Shown: positions 35,107 through 45,193, counted from the first letter of the stretch. The stretch: 64,000 bases of DNA from JAAZPT01 sp034180455 (GCA_034180455.1 JAXFOG010000033.1:11642-75641), one strand, 5' to 3'. Notes: generated by a model not told the origin, from the letters alone. Made by a program: numbers and translations.

Positions 35107-37869
35107 ATGTCAAATACAGAAAATAATCAAAATGAATATTTACAAGAGAAAGAATCTTTTGATGATTTTGAAAATTCTCATATAAATAATAATAAAAAAA
35201 GAAGTCTTTTTAAACCAAGATTAAAAAAAACAAGTTTTTTAATTTCAGTTTTAATTAATACCTTTCGCGTTATTATAGTTTCTATTATATGTATTGCAAT
35301 CGCCATTGTTGGGGTCGTATTTGGAATAGGAAGGGCATATGTAGATACTTCACCAGAACTAGATCTAAATTTAATAGACGATCAGGCAAAGACGACTTTT
35401 ATATATGATTCAAACGGAAATTTAATAACTGATTTCAAAGGGTTAGAGAATCGTGTAATGGTTGGTATCAATTATGTGCCAAAGCATTTACAAGATGCTT
35501 TTGTTGCAGCTGAAGATATTAGATTCTACAAGCATAATGGTATTGATGCACAAAGGATAGTTGGTGCTTTTATTAATAATATCTTTAATAATTCTGTTCA
35601 AGGAGGTTCAACAATTACACAACAGCTTATAAAAAACACCCTTCTTAGTAATGAAATGAGTTATAAAAGAAAAATTCAGGAAGCATATCTTGCAATGCAA
35701 CTTGAACAAAAATACACAAAAGATCAGATTATGGAAGCATATCTTAATACCATATATTTAGGGGAAAACTATTATGGAGTTAAAGTTGCTGCGAACGGAT
35801 ATTTTAATAAAGAATTACACCAGCTTTCCCTTAGAGAATGTGCAATGTTGGCTGGTATTACAAGCAATCCTTATTATTTCAATCCACAAAGGAATTTCTA
35901 TACAAGAAAAGCTGATAATATAGATTATGTTGCTATTACAAATAATAGAACCAACTATGTTTTAAGGCAAATGTATGATAACAATTTTATTACAAAAGAA
36001 GAGTATAGTGATGCCCTTAATCCTATTACTGCAAATGTTGTTGAAAAAAGTCCAACTCTAAAAATGTACAAATATCCTCATTACATAGAGTATGCCATAA
36101 ACGAGGCTATTGATGATTTATTAAAAATTAAAGGCCTTGATAACAATAATGAAAACAGGTCAAAAATAGAAAATGAGATAGCAACTGGAGGCTACCACAT
36201 TCGACTCGCAATAGATACAGAAATTCAGGAAATTGTAGAAGATACGCTTGAAAACTGGAACAATTATCCTTCATTGGCAAATAAGAATGATTCAATTCTG
36301 AGAACAAAAAATAGCGATGGAACATTCAATGAAGTTATACAGCCACAGGCTGCAGCTGCAGTTTTAGATTATAGAACTGGCGAACTAAAAGCAATTGTTG
36401 GATCTAGAACACTACCAACTCAAAGAAAAACATTAAATAGAGCAAGCAATATGAATATGCCTGTTGGTTCAGCAATAAAACCAATTGCAGTTTTTGGACC
36501 GGCTATTGATATGGGTGCTAATCCTGCTAGTACAGTATTTAATATGCCATTACCGATAGAAGGCTGGAAGAATGAAAAGTTGCAAGATACATGGCCAAAG
36601 AACTATGGTGGAGGAAGCTATAACGGTTGTGAAACTATGAGAGAAGCCATGGTTAAAAGCCATAACACAGGTACAGCAAGCGCATTTTCTTTGTATGTTG
36701 GTGTTGAAAATAGCATTAATTATTTAAAGAAGCTTGGTGTAAGTGAAAAAAACATAAACCCAACACCGTTTGGACTTGCTCTAGGTAGTAGTGGTATTAC
36801 TCCTATACAGATGAGCGCGGCTTATGGAGTTTTTGGAAATGCTGGAATATATCAAAAACCAATATCAATACTTGGTATTTCTGATTCAAAAGGCAATGTT
36901 ATATTTGATGCCCATAAAGAACAAGAGTCTTGGCAAGCAGTAAAGCCAAGCACGGCTTGGATGATGATAGATATGCTTAAAGATGTTGTTAAATCAGGTA
37001 CTGGCAGAAATACAGCAATAAAAGGTCAAGTTGTTGCTGGTAAGACAGGAACAAATAGTGAACATAGGGGAGTAACGTATACAGGATTAACGGGATGGTA
37101 TTGCTCTTCAATATGGGTTGGACACGATAATTATAAGCCACTATCATCTAAAGCAACTGGAGGAGGTTCTGCAGGTGCTATTTGGAAATCTTATATGTCA
37201 AAAATTCATGAGAAAAAAGCATTGGATAAAAGAGAAATTTTACAAGGCGAGGCAAAGGATTATAATGTAAGTAAAGTGTCAATATGTTCTGTAAGTGGAC
37301 AGCTTGCTACAGAAGCCTGTTATTATGACTATATGGGTAATAGAGTAATAAATGATTATTGTGCTAATGATGCCCTTCCACAGAATAGCTGTCAAATGCA
37401 TAGAAATATTACTGTTTGTGCAGATTCAAATATGCCAGTTGGTCCAAATTGTCCTCAAGAAAAATATCTAGAAAAAAGTGCAGTTATTATTCCTCAAGGA
37501 CATCCTTTACACAAATTCGCGGGTACACAATATGAAAATGTTATAAGACAGTATCTTGGAGAGGCTGTTATTTTTGCAGGTTTTGACTATGATTTATCAG
37601 ACGATTCAATTTGCAATGTACACGGCGTAGGAGTTGAAGAAAATCATGGACAAAATATTCAAAATGATAAACTAATACAAGATGCAAATAATTTAATAAA
37701 CATTGCAAACACTATTATCAATAACCCAGAAAACCATGATGTAAATAGCATAAACAATTTAATTATAGCAGTAAGCACATTACAAAACTCCATCAATAAC
37801 AATGAAGGTTCTGAAACGATTTATAATAATATGATTAGTTTAACGGAAGCACTAGCCGCAATTAATTAA
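35107..37869 (+). CDS. Class A penicillin-binding protein (PBP1A-type)
   Basis: A 920-residue bifunctional peptidoglycan synthase. A basic cytoplasmic head is followed by one membrane anchor near 55-78. The GT51 glycosyltransferase has catalytic Glu136 in AAEDIRFYKHNG and GGSTITQQ. The transpeptidase motifs are SAIK (Ser455-Lys458), SHN (518-520) and KTGT (646-649), all intact. After the transpeptidase there is a cysteine-containing segment (about 725-785) seen in clostridial PBP1A proteins. The last 60 residues are Asn-rich and probably helical. It has its own promoter and is monocistronic. Confidence 0.95.
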   Translation: MSNTENNQNEYLQEKESFDDFENSHINNNKKRSLFKPRLKKTSFLISVLINTFRVIIVSIICIAIAIVGVVFGIGRAYVDTSPELDLNLIDDQAKTTFIYDSNGNLITDFKGLENRVMVGINYVPKHLQDAFVAAEDIRFYKHNGIDAQRIVGAFINNIFNNSVQGGSTITQQLIKNTLLSNEMSYKRKIQEAYLAMQLEQKYTKDQIMEAYLNTIYLGENYYGVKVAANGYFNKELHQLSLRECAMLAGITSNPYYFNPQRNFYTRKADNIDYVAITNNRTNYVLRQMYDNNFITKEEYSDALNPITANVVEKSPTLKMYKYPHYIEYAINEAIDDLLKIKGLDNNNENRSKIENEIATGGYHIRLAIDTEIQEIVEDTLENWNNYPSLANKNDSILRTKNSDGTFNEVIQPQAAAAVLDYRTGELKAIVGSRTLPTQRKTLNRASNMNMPVGSAIKPIAVFGPAIDMGANPASTVFNMPLPIEGWKNEKLQDTWPKNYGGGSYNGCETMREAMVKSHNTGTASAFSLYVGVENSINYLKKLGVSEKNINPTPFGLALGSSGITPIQMSAAYGVFGNAGIYQKPISILGISDSKGNVIFDAHKEQESWQAVKPSTAWMMIDMLKDVVKSGTGRNTAIKGQVVAGKTGTNSEHRGVTYTGLTGWYCSSIWVGHDNYKPLSSKATGGGSAGAIWKSYMSKIHEKKALDKREILQGEAKDYNVSKVSICSVSGQLATEACYYDYMGNRVINDYCANDALPQNSCQMHRNITVCADSNMPVGPNCPQEKYLEKSAVIIPQGHPLHKFAGTQYENVIRQYLGEAVIFAGFDYDLSDDSICNVHGVGVEENHGQNIQNDKLIQDANNLINIANTIINNPENHDVNSINNLIIAVSTLQNSINNNEGSETIYNNMISLTEALAAIN

Positions 37870-37887
37870 TTTGATAAAATAAAAAGG

Positions 37888-37915
37888 TTTAAAATTTGTG
37901 CTAACTGTGTATAAT
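37888..37915 (+). promoter_or_regulatory. Candidate promoter of rubrerythrin
   Basis: TTTAAA at 37888-37893, a 16-base spacer and a perfect TATAAT at 37910-37915, about 30 bases before the start codon. No Per or Fur operator palindrome stands out. Confidence 0.45.
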
Positions 37916-37946
37916 ATATATGTAAATAAAATAATTGGAGGTTATT

Positions 37947-38498
37947 ATGGATTTAAAAGGTACTAGAACTGAAAAAAATTTACAAGAAGCTTTTGCTGGC
38001 GAGAGTATGGCAAGAAACAAGTACACCTATTTTTCTGGTGCTGCTAAAAAAGAAGGATATGAGCAAATTTCTGGAATATTTGCTGAAACAGCTCAAAACG
38101 AAGCAGAACATGCTAAAATGTGGTTTAGAGCACTTGGTGGACTTTGCGAAGGAAAAACACCTGGAGATACAAGGAAAAACTTGTTAGCAGCTGCTGAAGG
38201 TGAGCACTATGAGTGGACAGAGATGTACAAAGAATTCGAGCGTGTAGCAAGAGAAGAAGGCTTTGATAAGATCGCAGATTCTTTCCATGAAGTTGCTGAA
38301 ATAGAAGCAGAGCATGAAAAAAGATATCGCAAGTTAGTTGAGAATCTTGAAAAAGAAATTGTTTTCAAGAGAGATGTTGTTGTACGTTGGAAATGCAGAA
38401 ATTGTGGTTATATACATGAAGGTTATGAAGCTCCACTTGTATGCCCAGCTTGCAAACATCCACGTTCATATTTTGAAATTGCCGACGAAAATTATTAA
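37947..38498 (+). CDS. rbr: Rubrerythrin
   Basis: A 183-residue peroxidase that reduces H2O2 using rubredoxin-type electrons. The ferritin-like diiron domain has EAFAGESMARNKY near 13, EAEHAKMW near 51 and EIEAEHEKRY near 115. The C-terminal rubredoxin domain has CRNCGY and CPACKH. The ATG at 37947 follows GGAGG by 5 bases; the TTG 12 bases upstream is part of that site. It is a single-gene unit with its own promoter and terminator. It can consume the peroxide made by the superoxide reductase at 17197-17571. Confidence 0.96.
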   Translation: MDLKGTRTEKNLQEAFAGESMARNKYTYFSGAAKKEGYEQISGIFAETAQNEAEHAKMWFRALGGLCEGKTPGDTRKNLLAAAEGEHYEWTEMYKEFERVAREEGFDKIADSFHEVAEIEAEHEKRYRKLVENLEKEIVFKRDVVVRWKCRNCGYIHEGYEAPLVCPACKHPRSYFEIADENY

Positions 38499-38512
38499 TT
38501 TTTATTAGGAAT

Positions 38513-38546
38513 AAAAAAGGTAGTTGAAAATTCATCTACCTTTTTT
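38513..38546. terminator. Bidirectional intrinsic terminator
   Basis: AAAAAAGGTAG pairs with CTACCTTTTTT around a 12-base loop, between convergent rbr and recD2. Confidence 0.9.
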
Positions 38547-38561
38547 GTTTTAAAAATATAT

Positions 38562-40727
38562 TTATAGGTTGCTAATTATTTCTTTAAGTAGTGTGTATCT
38601 TTTTGCAATATAATTATTGTTTATCATATTGTTTAATACATTTTGTGATCCTACCAAAACCACCATGTCTTTTGCTCTGGTTATTGCAGTGTATAAGAGA
38701 TTTCTTGTAAGTAGCAATTTGCTTCCTGGTACTATAGGAATAATTACAATAGGAAACTCAGAGCCTTGGCTTTTATGTACTGTAAGGCAATATGCAAGTG
38801 AAATATTATCTATATTAAGACTTGTATATTTAACGATTTTTCCATCTTCAAATCTTACAATTAACTCTTTATCTATAATTTCAATTATTCTTCCTAATTC
38901 TCCATTAAATATTCCTTTTTCGGTAATTTCACTGTTTTCATACTTATATTCTATCTCATAGTCATTTTTTATTTGAATTATTTTATCACCCACATAGTAT
39001 GACTGTCCAGCAAAAACAAATTCATCATCATGATCATCACTTTTATATAAATTCTGTATTAATTTATTTAATTCTATTGTTCCACATTCAGCTTTTTTTG
39101 TAGGAGATAATATCTGAATTCTTGAGTATATTTGTTCTATGTTGTGCTCATCAATATTTAAGTATTTTGGGAGTCTTTTTGTAAATAAATCAATTATTAT
39201 ATCCCTGGATTGTTTTGCGCTAGATGTCTCTATAAAAAAGAAATCTTTACTACTGTTATCTAATATTGGCATTTTCCCATTTTTTATACGTGAAGAATTT
39301 TCTATAATCAAGCTTTTGTTTTTCTGCCTATATACTTTTTTTAATTGTACATAGGGAATTAACTCACTTCTTATAAGGTCCTTTAAAAGATTACCAGGTC
39401 CAACACTAGGAAGTTGATACTCATCTCCAATAAGAATAATTCTGCAATTTGAAGGCAATGCTCGCAATAAAGAGCAAAACAAAACTTCATCTACCATTGA
39501 CATTTCATCTACAATGATTAAATCGCATTCTAGTTTGTTATCTTCATTCTTGTTAAATAAATTATCACCAAAACCATATTCCAAAAGCTTATGAATTGTA
39601 AAAGCTTCTATGCCCGCACTTTCACTAATCCTCTTAGCAGCTCTTCCTGTTGGGGCACATAGCGCTATTTTTTTTCCATAATTTAATTTTAAAATATGAT
39701 TTATTATAGTTGTTTTTCCTGTACCTGGTCCACCTGTTATTATAGTAATTGGATTATTAAATGTAGCGTTTATGGCTTCGATTTGCCTTTTATCCAAACT
39801 ATCATAAAATTTAATATCCACATCAGAATAACCTTCAACTGTTTGTATAGATTTTAATCTTGTTAGATATACAGCAATTTCTTTTTCTAAATTGTAAAAA
39901 TAAGGAGTAGATATCATTAATAGATCAGCTGTTTGAGTTTTTTTTAAGGATACAGAATAAAGCATATTATCAATTATATCGTTAATAATAACTTCATCTA
40001 TATCTAGAATATGCTTAATTTCATGTATTAGATCATCCTTAGGATAACATGTGTGCCCTAAACTATTTGATAGATCATTTAAATAGTACTTAACTGCTGA
40101 TTTTATTCTAAATTCGCTACTTTTACTAAATCCCATTTTAATTGCTATTTTATCAGCAGTAGTAAAGCCTATACCATCAATATCATCAATAAGAATATAA
40201 GGGTTTTGACTTATATATTTTGTTGCATCTTTTCCATAATAATTTGCAATTTTTAATGATTCTTTCGGAGTAAACCCTATTTTTTGAAGTTCAAATATAG
40301 TTTGACGATCGCCTACGATTTCATTGTAACTTTTTATAATAATTTCAGCTTTTTTATCGCCAATTCCTTTAACTTCGGTTAATCTATATGGTGCGTTAGA
40401 AAATATTTCTAATGTGTTATCACCAAAATATTCAACAATTTGTTTCGCAGTATTTAGTCCAATACCTTTAATAACACCTGAAGATAGAAAGTTTATTACA
40501 TCATTTTTTTCGCTAATTTCACAAATGTTGTAATCATCTGCACTAAACTGATAGCCATAATTATTTCTAACATATTGACCAATGAATTCTACTTCTTCTC
40601 CAATAACAAATTCTGGAAAATATCCAATAACATTGATAAATTCATCGTTGGATACAACATTTAATACAGTGAAAAAGTTCTCTTCATTTCTATATATAAT
40701 TTTTTCAATTTTAGCAGTAATTGTCAT
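38562..40727 (-). CDS. recD2: RecD2-type 5'-3' DNA helicase
   Basis: A 721-residue superfamily 1B helicase not associated with RecBC. The N-terminal OB and helix-hairpin-helix regions (about 85-200, with GVIKGIGLNTAKQIVEYFG and DIDGIGFTTADKIA) identify the RecD2 form. Walker A is GGPGTGKTT near 333, Walker B VDEMSMVDE near 408, and the SH3-inserted domain ends in AYCLTVHKSQGSEFP near 650. It has roles in replication fork and mismatch repair in Bacillota. It follows the GT2-GtrA gene by 3 bases, an accidental-looking pairing. Confidence 0.93.
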   Translation of the reverse strand: MTITAKIEKIIYRNEENFFTVLNVVSNDEFINVIGYFPEFVIGEEVEFIGQYVRNNYGYQFSADDYNICEISEKNDVINFLSSGVIKGIGLNTAKQIVEYFGDNTLEIFSNAPYRLTEVKGIGDKKAEIIIKSYNEIVGDRQTIFELQKIGFTPKESLKIANYYGKDATKYISQNPYILIDDIDGIGFTTADKIAIKMGFSKSSEFRIKSAVKYYLNDLSNSLGHTCYPKDDLIHEIKHILDIDEVIINDIIDNMLYSVSLKKTQTADLLMISTPYFYNLEKEIAVYLTRLKSIQTVEGYSDVDIKFYDSLDKRQIEAINATFNNPITIITGGPGTGKTTIINHILKLNYGKKIALCAPTGRAAKRISESAGIEAFTIHKLLEYGFGDNLFNKNEDNKLECDLIIVDEMSMVDEVLFCSLLRALPSNCRIILIGDEYQLPSVGPGNLLKDLIRSELIPYVQLKKVYRQKNKSLIIENSSRIKNGKMPILDNSSKDFFFIETSSAKQSRDIIIDLFTKRLPKYLNIDEHNIEQIYSRIQILSPTKKAECGTIELNKLIQNLYKSDDHDDEFVFAGQSYYVGDKIIQIKNDYEIEYKYENSEITEKGIFNGELGRIIEIIDKELIVRFEDGKIVKYTSLNIDNISLAYCLTVHKSQGSEFPIVIIPIVPGSKLLLTRNLLYTAITRAKDMVVLVGSQNVLNNMINNNYIAKRYTLLKEIISNL

Positions 40728-40730
40728 TAA

Positions 40731-41834
40731 TCATTCTTTATCAAGGTTTTCAGTTTGGGTTTTATTTGCAAACACCCAATTCTTCTGTAAATTATAGCTT
40801 GCAAAAAATAATAACACATCAATTACAGGCTTACTTGCAATTTCTGATGTTTTAAACACTAAATGTAGAAGTGAATTTATTGTATTGGAACAAGTAATAA
40901 TAAAAAGTACAACTAATATATATTTAAAAAATATAGATCTATTTTTTAAGTTTTTATTATTAATATTGAATACAAATTTTTTATTAAATAGGAAATTGAA
41001 CATAGAGGATATAGCTCTAGCAATAAATCCTGCCAAGAAAATTCTCTTAGTTGGATCATTGACGCTATTGTAAAATACTTTTATTAGTATAGAAAATACA
41101 ATTAAATCTAACAAAGTAGAAATTAGTGATGAAGATACAAATTTAAATATATTTGAAAATATTACTTTATATATTTTTATACTGTCTTTTATAGGATTAA
41201 AATGGGTTCCCTCATTATTATTTTCATATATGGTTTCAATAATTACTGGCTTGATAGGATATTTTTTAAGTGAGAAATATATCAACATATTCATCTCATA
41301 TTCAAATCTTGAGCCTTTTACATTAATCATATCTTCTAGGTATTTAGAATCAAAGGCTCTTAGTCCTGTTTGCGTATCGGGAAGGTATTGGCCATAAAAT
41401 ATTTTAAAAATTATACTTGTAATTTTATTTCCAAATTTACTTTTAAATGGAACATGTGAAAGGTTAAAATCTCTTGAACCAAGAATTAAACAATCTCTGT
41501 TTTGATTTAACCCATCAATTACCTTTATTAGATCTTTTACAGTGTGCTGTCCATCAGAATCAGCAGTTACGATTGTTTTAAAAGACTTCATTTCATTTTT
41601 TATATATGAAAAAGCGGTTTTTAATGCATAACCTTTGCCTTTATTTACTTCGTAACCTAGAACTTTAGCGCCAAGGTTTTGTGCTTCATCAAAAAAGCAA
41701 TTATACTTTTTTGAGCTACCATCATTAACTACTATTATATGTTTCATCCCACACCCAAAAAGTGATCTTACATAGTCGATCATTTTTTCATTGGGTTCAT
41801 AGGATGGAATTACAATACAAATATCATCGTACAT
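40731..41834 (-). CDS. GT2 polyprenyl-phosphate sugar transferase fused to GtrA-like flippase domain
   Basis: A 367-residue two-part protein. Residues 1-220 are a family 2 glycosyltransferase of the dolichol-phosphate mannose synthase type, with VIPSYEPNE, VVNDGSS, TADSDGQH and LPDTQTGLRAF. Residues 230-360 hold four membrane segments of the GtrA/DPMS_2 family. The arrangement suggests it puts a sugar on undecaprenyl phosphate and helps move it across the membrane for wall glycan decoration. The sugar and acceptor are unknown, and no partner GT-C transferase is adjacent. Confidence 0.85.
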   Translation of the reverse strand: MYDDICIVIPSYEPNEKMIDYVRSLFGCGMKHIIVVNDGSSKKYNCFFDEAQNLGAKVLGYEVNKGKGYALKTAFSYIKNEMKSFKTIVTADSDGQHTVKDLIKVIDGLNQNRDCLILGSRDFNLSHVPFKSKFGNKITSIIFKIFYGQYLPDTQTGLRAFDSKYLEDMINVKGSRFEYEMNMLIYFSLKKYPIKPVIIETIYENNNEGTHFNPIKDSIKIYKVIFSNIFKFVSSSLISTLLDLIVFSILIKVFYNSVNDPTKRIFLAGFIARAISSMFNFLFNKKFVFNINNKNLKNRSIFFKYILVVLFIITCSNTINSLLHLVFKTSEIASKPVIDVLLFFASYNLQKNWVFANKTQTENLDKE

Positions 41835-41988
41835 AATAAAATGCTCCCTATATTTTCATATATTATAAGATATCAAATGATTTACTTCAAGCATTAAATG
41901 TCTTGCGCTGGGTATATGTAAAGATATAGTGTCATTTTTTCTTTAAATGTAGTATAATAAAGTGAAACTTATATTTTGAGGTGATATT

Positions 41989-42996
41989 ATGACTGTTGTA
42001 GAAAAAATTAAGCAAAAAGCTAAATCCAACATTAAAAGAATTGTTCTAGCAGAAGGTACAGAGCAAAGAACTCTTAAAGCCGCATCTATTGTTGCTAATG
42101 AAAAAATTGCTGAAGTTTATTTAGTTGGTAGTGAGCAGGAAATAAAAAGAATTGCTAAAGAAAATTCTATAAATTTAGATGGCGTAAATATTCTTGATCC
42201 AAGTGTATACAATAAAACAAATGAATATGCCAATAAATTATTTGAGCTTAGAAAGCAAAAAGGTATGACTGAAGAATCTGCTTTAGATTTATGCAAAAAT
42301 AATACACTATATTTTGCAACCATGATGGTAAAAATGGGAGATGCTGACGGAATGGTTGCTGGTGCTATTAATTCCACTGGTAATGTTTTGCGTCCTGCTT
42401 TACAAATATTGAAGACAGCTCCTGGAATCAAAGTTGTATCTTCGTGTATGATAATGGAAACAAACGCAACTGAATATGGAGATAATGGCGCATTAGTTTT
42501 TGGTGATTGTGCTGTTATGCCAAATCCTACAGCTGAAGAATTGGCAGCAATTGCAGTAAGTACTGCAAATAGTGCTAAACAGATGCTTGGAGTACAGCCA
42601 AAAGTTGCAATGCTTAGTTTTTCTACAAAAGGTAGTGCAAAGCATGAGAATGTTGATAAAGTTGTTGAAGCAACTAGAATAGCAAAGGAAATTGCTCCAG
42701 ATTTAATAATTGATGGAGAATTGCAAGCTGATGCTGCACTTGTTGATTCTGTAGGCAAGCTAAAATCTCCTGGAAGCGATGTTGCAGGTCAAGCAAATGT
42801 TTTAGTTTTCCCTGATCTACAAGCTGCAAATATAGGATATAAGTTAGTTCAGAGATTAGGAAAAGCTACGGCAACTGGTCCAATACTTCAAGGCTTAGCT
42901 GCTCCAGTAAATGATTTAAGCCGTGGATGCTCAGTTGAAGACATTGTAAATGTTATTGCTATTACATCAGTTATCGCTCAAAATAAAGGAGAATAG
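41989..42996 (+). CDS. pta: Phosphate acetyltransferase
   Basis: The 335-residue short-form enzyme converts acetyl-CoA and phosphate to acetyl phosphate. Conserved blocks are VLAEGTEQRTLKAA near 19, GMVAGAINSTGNVLRPALQ near 119 and VFPDLQAANIGYKLVQR near 268. GAGGTGA lies before the ATG, and a TATAAT sits at 41953-41958 without a clear -35. ackA follows after 2 bases, giving the standard acetate/ATP operon of a fermenter. Confidence 0.97.
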   Translation: MTVVEKIKQKAKSNIKRIVLAEGTEQRTLKAASIVANEKIAEVYLVGSEQEIKRIAKENSINLDGVNILDPSVYNKTNEYANKLFELRKQKGMTEESALDLCKNNTLYFATMMVKMGDADGMVAGAINSTGNVLRPALQILKTAPGIKVVSSCMIMETNATEYGDNGALVFGDCAVMPNPTAEELAAIAVSTANSAKQMLGVQPKVAMLSFSTKGSAKHENVDKVVEATRIAKEIAPDLIIDGELQADAALVDSVGKLKSPGSDVAGQANVLVFPDLQAANIGYKLVQRLGKATATGPILQGLAAPVNDLSRGCSVEDIVNVIAITSVIAQNKGE

Positions 42997-42998
42997 AA

Positions 42999-44201
42999 AT
43001 GCTAATTTTAGTTGTAAATGCTGGTTCCTCTTCACTTAAATATCAAGTAATTCAAATGGATAATCAATCTGTTGTCGCAAAAGGCCTTGTTGAAAGAATA
43101 GGTATAGAAGGCAGTAAACTTACTCAAACTGCTAATGAAAAGAAAACAGTTATTGAAAAACCAATGGGAAATCATACAGAAGCTATTGAGTATATGTTAC
43201 AAGCTCTCACATCAGGCGAAAATCCACCAATACATGATATGAATGATATTTATGCTGTTGGACATAGAGTTCTCCATGGTGGAGATAAATTTAGTGCTTC
43301 TGCTGTTGTCAATGATGATGTCATTGAGGCTATAAAAGATGCTATTCCACTTGGGCCTCTTCATAACCCTGCAAATTTAATGGGAATACAAGCCTGCATT
43401 AAGGTTATGCCTAATACTCCACAGGTTGCAGTATTTGATACTGCTTTCCATCAGACAATGCCAAAGAAGGCTTTTCTTTACGGCGTACCTATGGATTACT
43501 ATAAAAGGCTTAAAATTAGAAGATATGGTTTCCACGGTACATCACATAGATATGTAAGCGCAAGAGCGATTGAATTTTTGGGCTTGGATAAGAATAACTC
43601 AAAAGTAATAACATGTCACCTTGGAAATGGTTCATCTATTTGTGCTGTACAAAATGGAAAGTGTGTTGATACAAGCATGGGACTAACTCCTCTTGAGGGC
43701 TTACTAATGGGTACTCGTAGCGGTAACTTAGATCCAGCTGTGGTACAATTTATTGCAAATAGCGATAATCTTTCTGTTGATGAAGTTTTAAATATATGCA
43801 ACAAGAAAAGTGGCTTACTTGGCATATCTGGAATATCAAGTGATATGAGAGATATTGAGAAAGCTGCATCAGAAGGCGATGAAAATGCAATTGTAGCTAG
43901 AGATATGCTTGTAGCAGGAATTAAGAAATATATTGGAGCTTATGCTGCTATAATGGGTGGAGTAGATGCAATAATATTTACGGCAGGCATCGGCGAAAAT
44001 GGTCCGGATCTAAGAGAACGAGTAATAGACGGCCTTGAATTCTTGGGAGTTAAACTTGATAAAGAGCTTAATAATTGTAAAGGCATTGAGCGAATAATTT
44101 CCACAAAGGATAGTAAGGTGCTTGTTGCAGTTGTACCTACAAATGAGGAAATTGCAATTGCAAAGGATACAGTTGAGCTTGTTTCTGCAATGAAAAAATA
44201 A
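42999..44201 (+). CDS. ackA: Acetate kinase
   Basis: The 400-residue enzyme makes ATP and acetate from acetyl phosphate. ASKHA motifs are LVVNAGSSSLKYQ (4-16), VAVFDTAFHQTMP near 146, RRYGFHGTSHRYV near 173, HLGNGSS near 208 and IFTAGIGENGPDLRE near 326. Complete and of normal length. The gene ends 5 bases before the yceD promoter, with no terminator seen, so some readthrough is possible. Confidence 0.98.
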   Translation: MLILVVNAGSSSLKYQVIQMDNQSVVAKGLVERIGIEGSKLTQTANEKKTVIEKPMGNHTEAIEYMLQALTSGENPPIHDMNDIYAVGHRVLHGGDKFSASAVVNDDVIEAIKDAIPLGPLHNPANLMGIQACIKVMPNTPQVAVFDTAFHQTMPKKAFLYGVPMDYYKRLKIRRYGFHGTSHRYVSARAIEFLGLDKNNSKVITCHLGNGSSICAVQNGKCVDTSMGLTPLEGLLMGTRSGNLDPAVVQFIANSDNLSVDEVLNICNKKSGLLGISGISSDMRDIEKAASEGDENAIVARDMLVAGIKKYIGAYAAIMGGVDAIIFTAGIGENGPDLRERVIDGLEFLGVKLDKELNNCKGIERIISTKDSKVLVAVVPTNEEIAIAKDTVELVSAMKK

Positions 44202-44205
44202 TTAG

Positions 44206-44234
44206 TTGACAAAATGACTATTTAATATTAAAAT
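44206..44234 (+). promoter_or_regulatory. SigA-type promoter of yceD-rpmF
   Basis: A perfect TTGACA at 44206-44211, a 17-base spacer and TAAAAT at 44229-44234, the strongest promoter in the window by eye. Confidence 0.8.
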
Positions 44235-44262
44235 ATCATCTGTTATATTTTGAGGAGTTGTT

Positions 44263-44778
44263 ATGCTATTAGATATAAGTTCTGCTTTAAAAAATCCAGG
44301 CGAAATTTATAATTTTTCTACGGAAATAACAATAAATGCACAAAATATATACGGACAAAGTTACTTTATTGGTCCTGTAGTTCTAGAAGGTATTTTTACT
44401 TCTATGGATGATGAAATATTAGTTTCTGGAGAAATATTTTACTCAGTTAGCACACAATGTGCAAGATGTCTTAAAGATATTACGCAAAACTTCAAACTAA
44501 AGTTTTCTGAAAGTTTTAAAAAGAAGCTATTGCGTGACATTGAGAGTGATGATATTTTCGATGATGAATGTTTCTATTATGATGGGTATCAAATTGATAT
44601 CAGTGAAATGGTAGAACAAATTATCATTACTAATATTCCAATTAAAATGATATGTAAAGATGGTTGTAATAATCCTATATTATCTTATATAGATGAAGAA
44701 TCACAGGAACATATTACTGAAAAAGAGAATCCCTTTAATATTTTAAAGGATGCATTCAAAAATGATGAGGAGGTGTAA
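44263..44778 (+). CDS. yceD: YceD/DUF177 family protein
   Basis: A 171-residue member of the DUF177 family, which accumulates with 23S rRNA processing genes and is nearly always encoded before rpmF. The conserved central CARCLKD and the later CKDGC (both possible metal sites), with an acidic DISEMVEQIIITNIP segment between, are present. The precise function is not firmly known; a role in rRNA or 50S assembly is inferred from conservation of the pair. rpmF starts 2 bases after its stop. Confidence 0.9.
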   Translation: MLLDISSALKNPGEIYNFSTEITINAQNIYGQSYFIGPVVLEGIFTSMDDEILVSGEIFYSVSTQCARCLKDITQNFKLKFSESFKKKLLRDIESDDIFDDECFYYDGYQIDISEMVEQIIITNIPIKMICKDGCNNPILSYIDEESQEHITEKENPFNILKDAFKNDEEV

Positions 44779-44780
44779 CA

Positions 44781-44966
44781 ATGGCTCTTCCTAAGGGTAA
44801 AATATCAAAGGCAAGAAAAAGAAGTCGCCGCGCAAATTGGAAACTAACACAACCTGGTATTGTTTCTTGTCCACAATGCCACGAAGCTAAACTTGCTCAT
44901 CGTGTATGCAAGAACTGCGGATATTATGATGGTGAACAAGTTCTAACAATTGCAGAAGAAAAATAA
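44781..44966 (+). CDS. rpmF: 50S ribosomal protein L32 (zinc-binding form)
   Basis: A 61-residue protein beginning MALPKGKISKARKRSRRANWKL, in outline, with the zinc ribbon CPQC (near 33) and CKNC (near 46). Complete. GAGGAGG overlaps the end of yceD, so the two are coupled. Confidence 0.97.
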   Translation: MALPKGKISKARKRSRRANWKLTQPGIVSCPQCHEAKLAHRVCKNCGYYDGEQVLTIAEEK

Positions 44967-44971
44967 TCTGT

Positions 44972-45158
44972 GAAAAAGAGGAGTAACTATTTTATCATAT
45001 TCAGAGAGTTAATTTAGGGTGAAATTTAACTATGATATTTAGTGAATGTTACTTTTGAGATAAAAGGGTAAGCCCTTTATAGCCTATGAGGCGCTTTTTG
45101 CGCAAAAATAAGGTGGTACCACGACACTGCATCGTCCTTTTGGATGATGCAGTTTTTT
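44972..45158 (+). promoter_or_regulatory. T-box leader, valine specific, upstream of valS
   Basis: Stem I carries GAGTAAC (loop E 5' side), AGAGAG, the GGGTGAAA distal loop and the 3' loop E GAA at 45044-45046. The specifier codon one base later is GTT (Val) at 45048-45050 followed by A. The T-box sequence AAGGTGGTACCACG is at 45110-45123 with the TGGT bulge that reads a tRNA ending ACCA. A terminator hairpin (CTGCATCGTCC / GGATGATGCAG) and T-run follow at 45127-45158. Uncharged tRNA-Val should favour antitermination and raise valS. Confidence 0.95.
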
Positions 45159-45193
45159 ATTATAATGATTAAATTATGGAGCTTTGAAAAGAT

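Noticed and set aside
42117..42758. Minus-strand open frame of 213 codons
   Set aside because: It is a codon-bias shadow of pta on the opposite strand.
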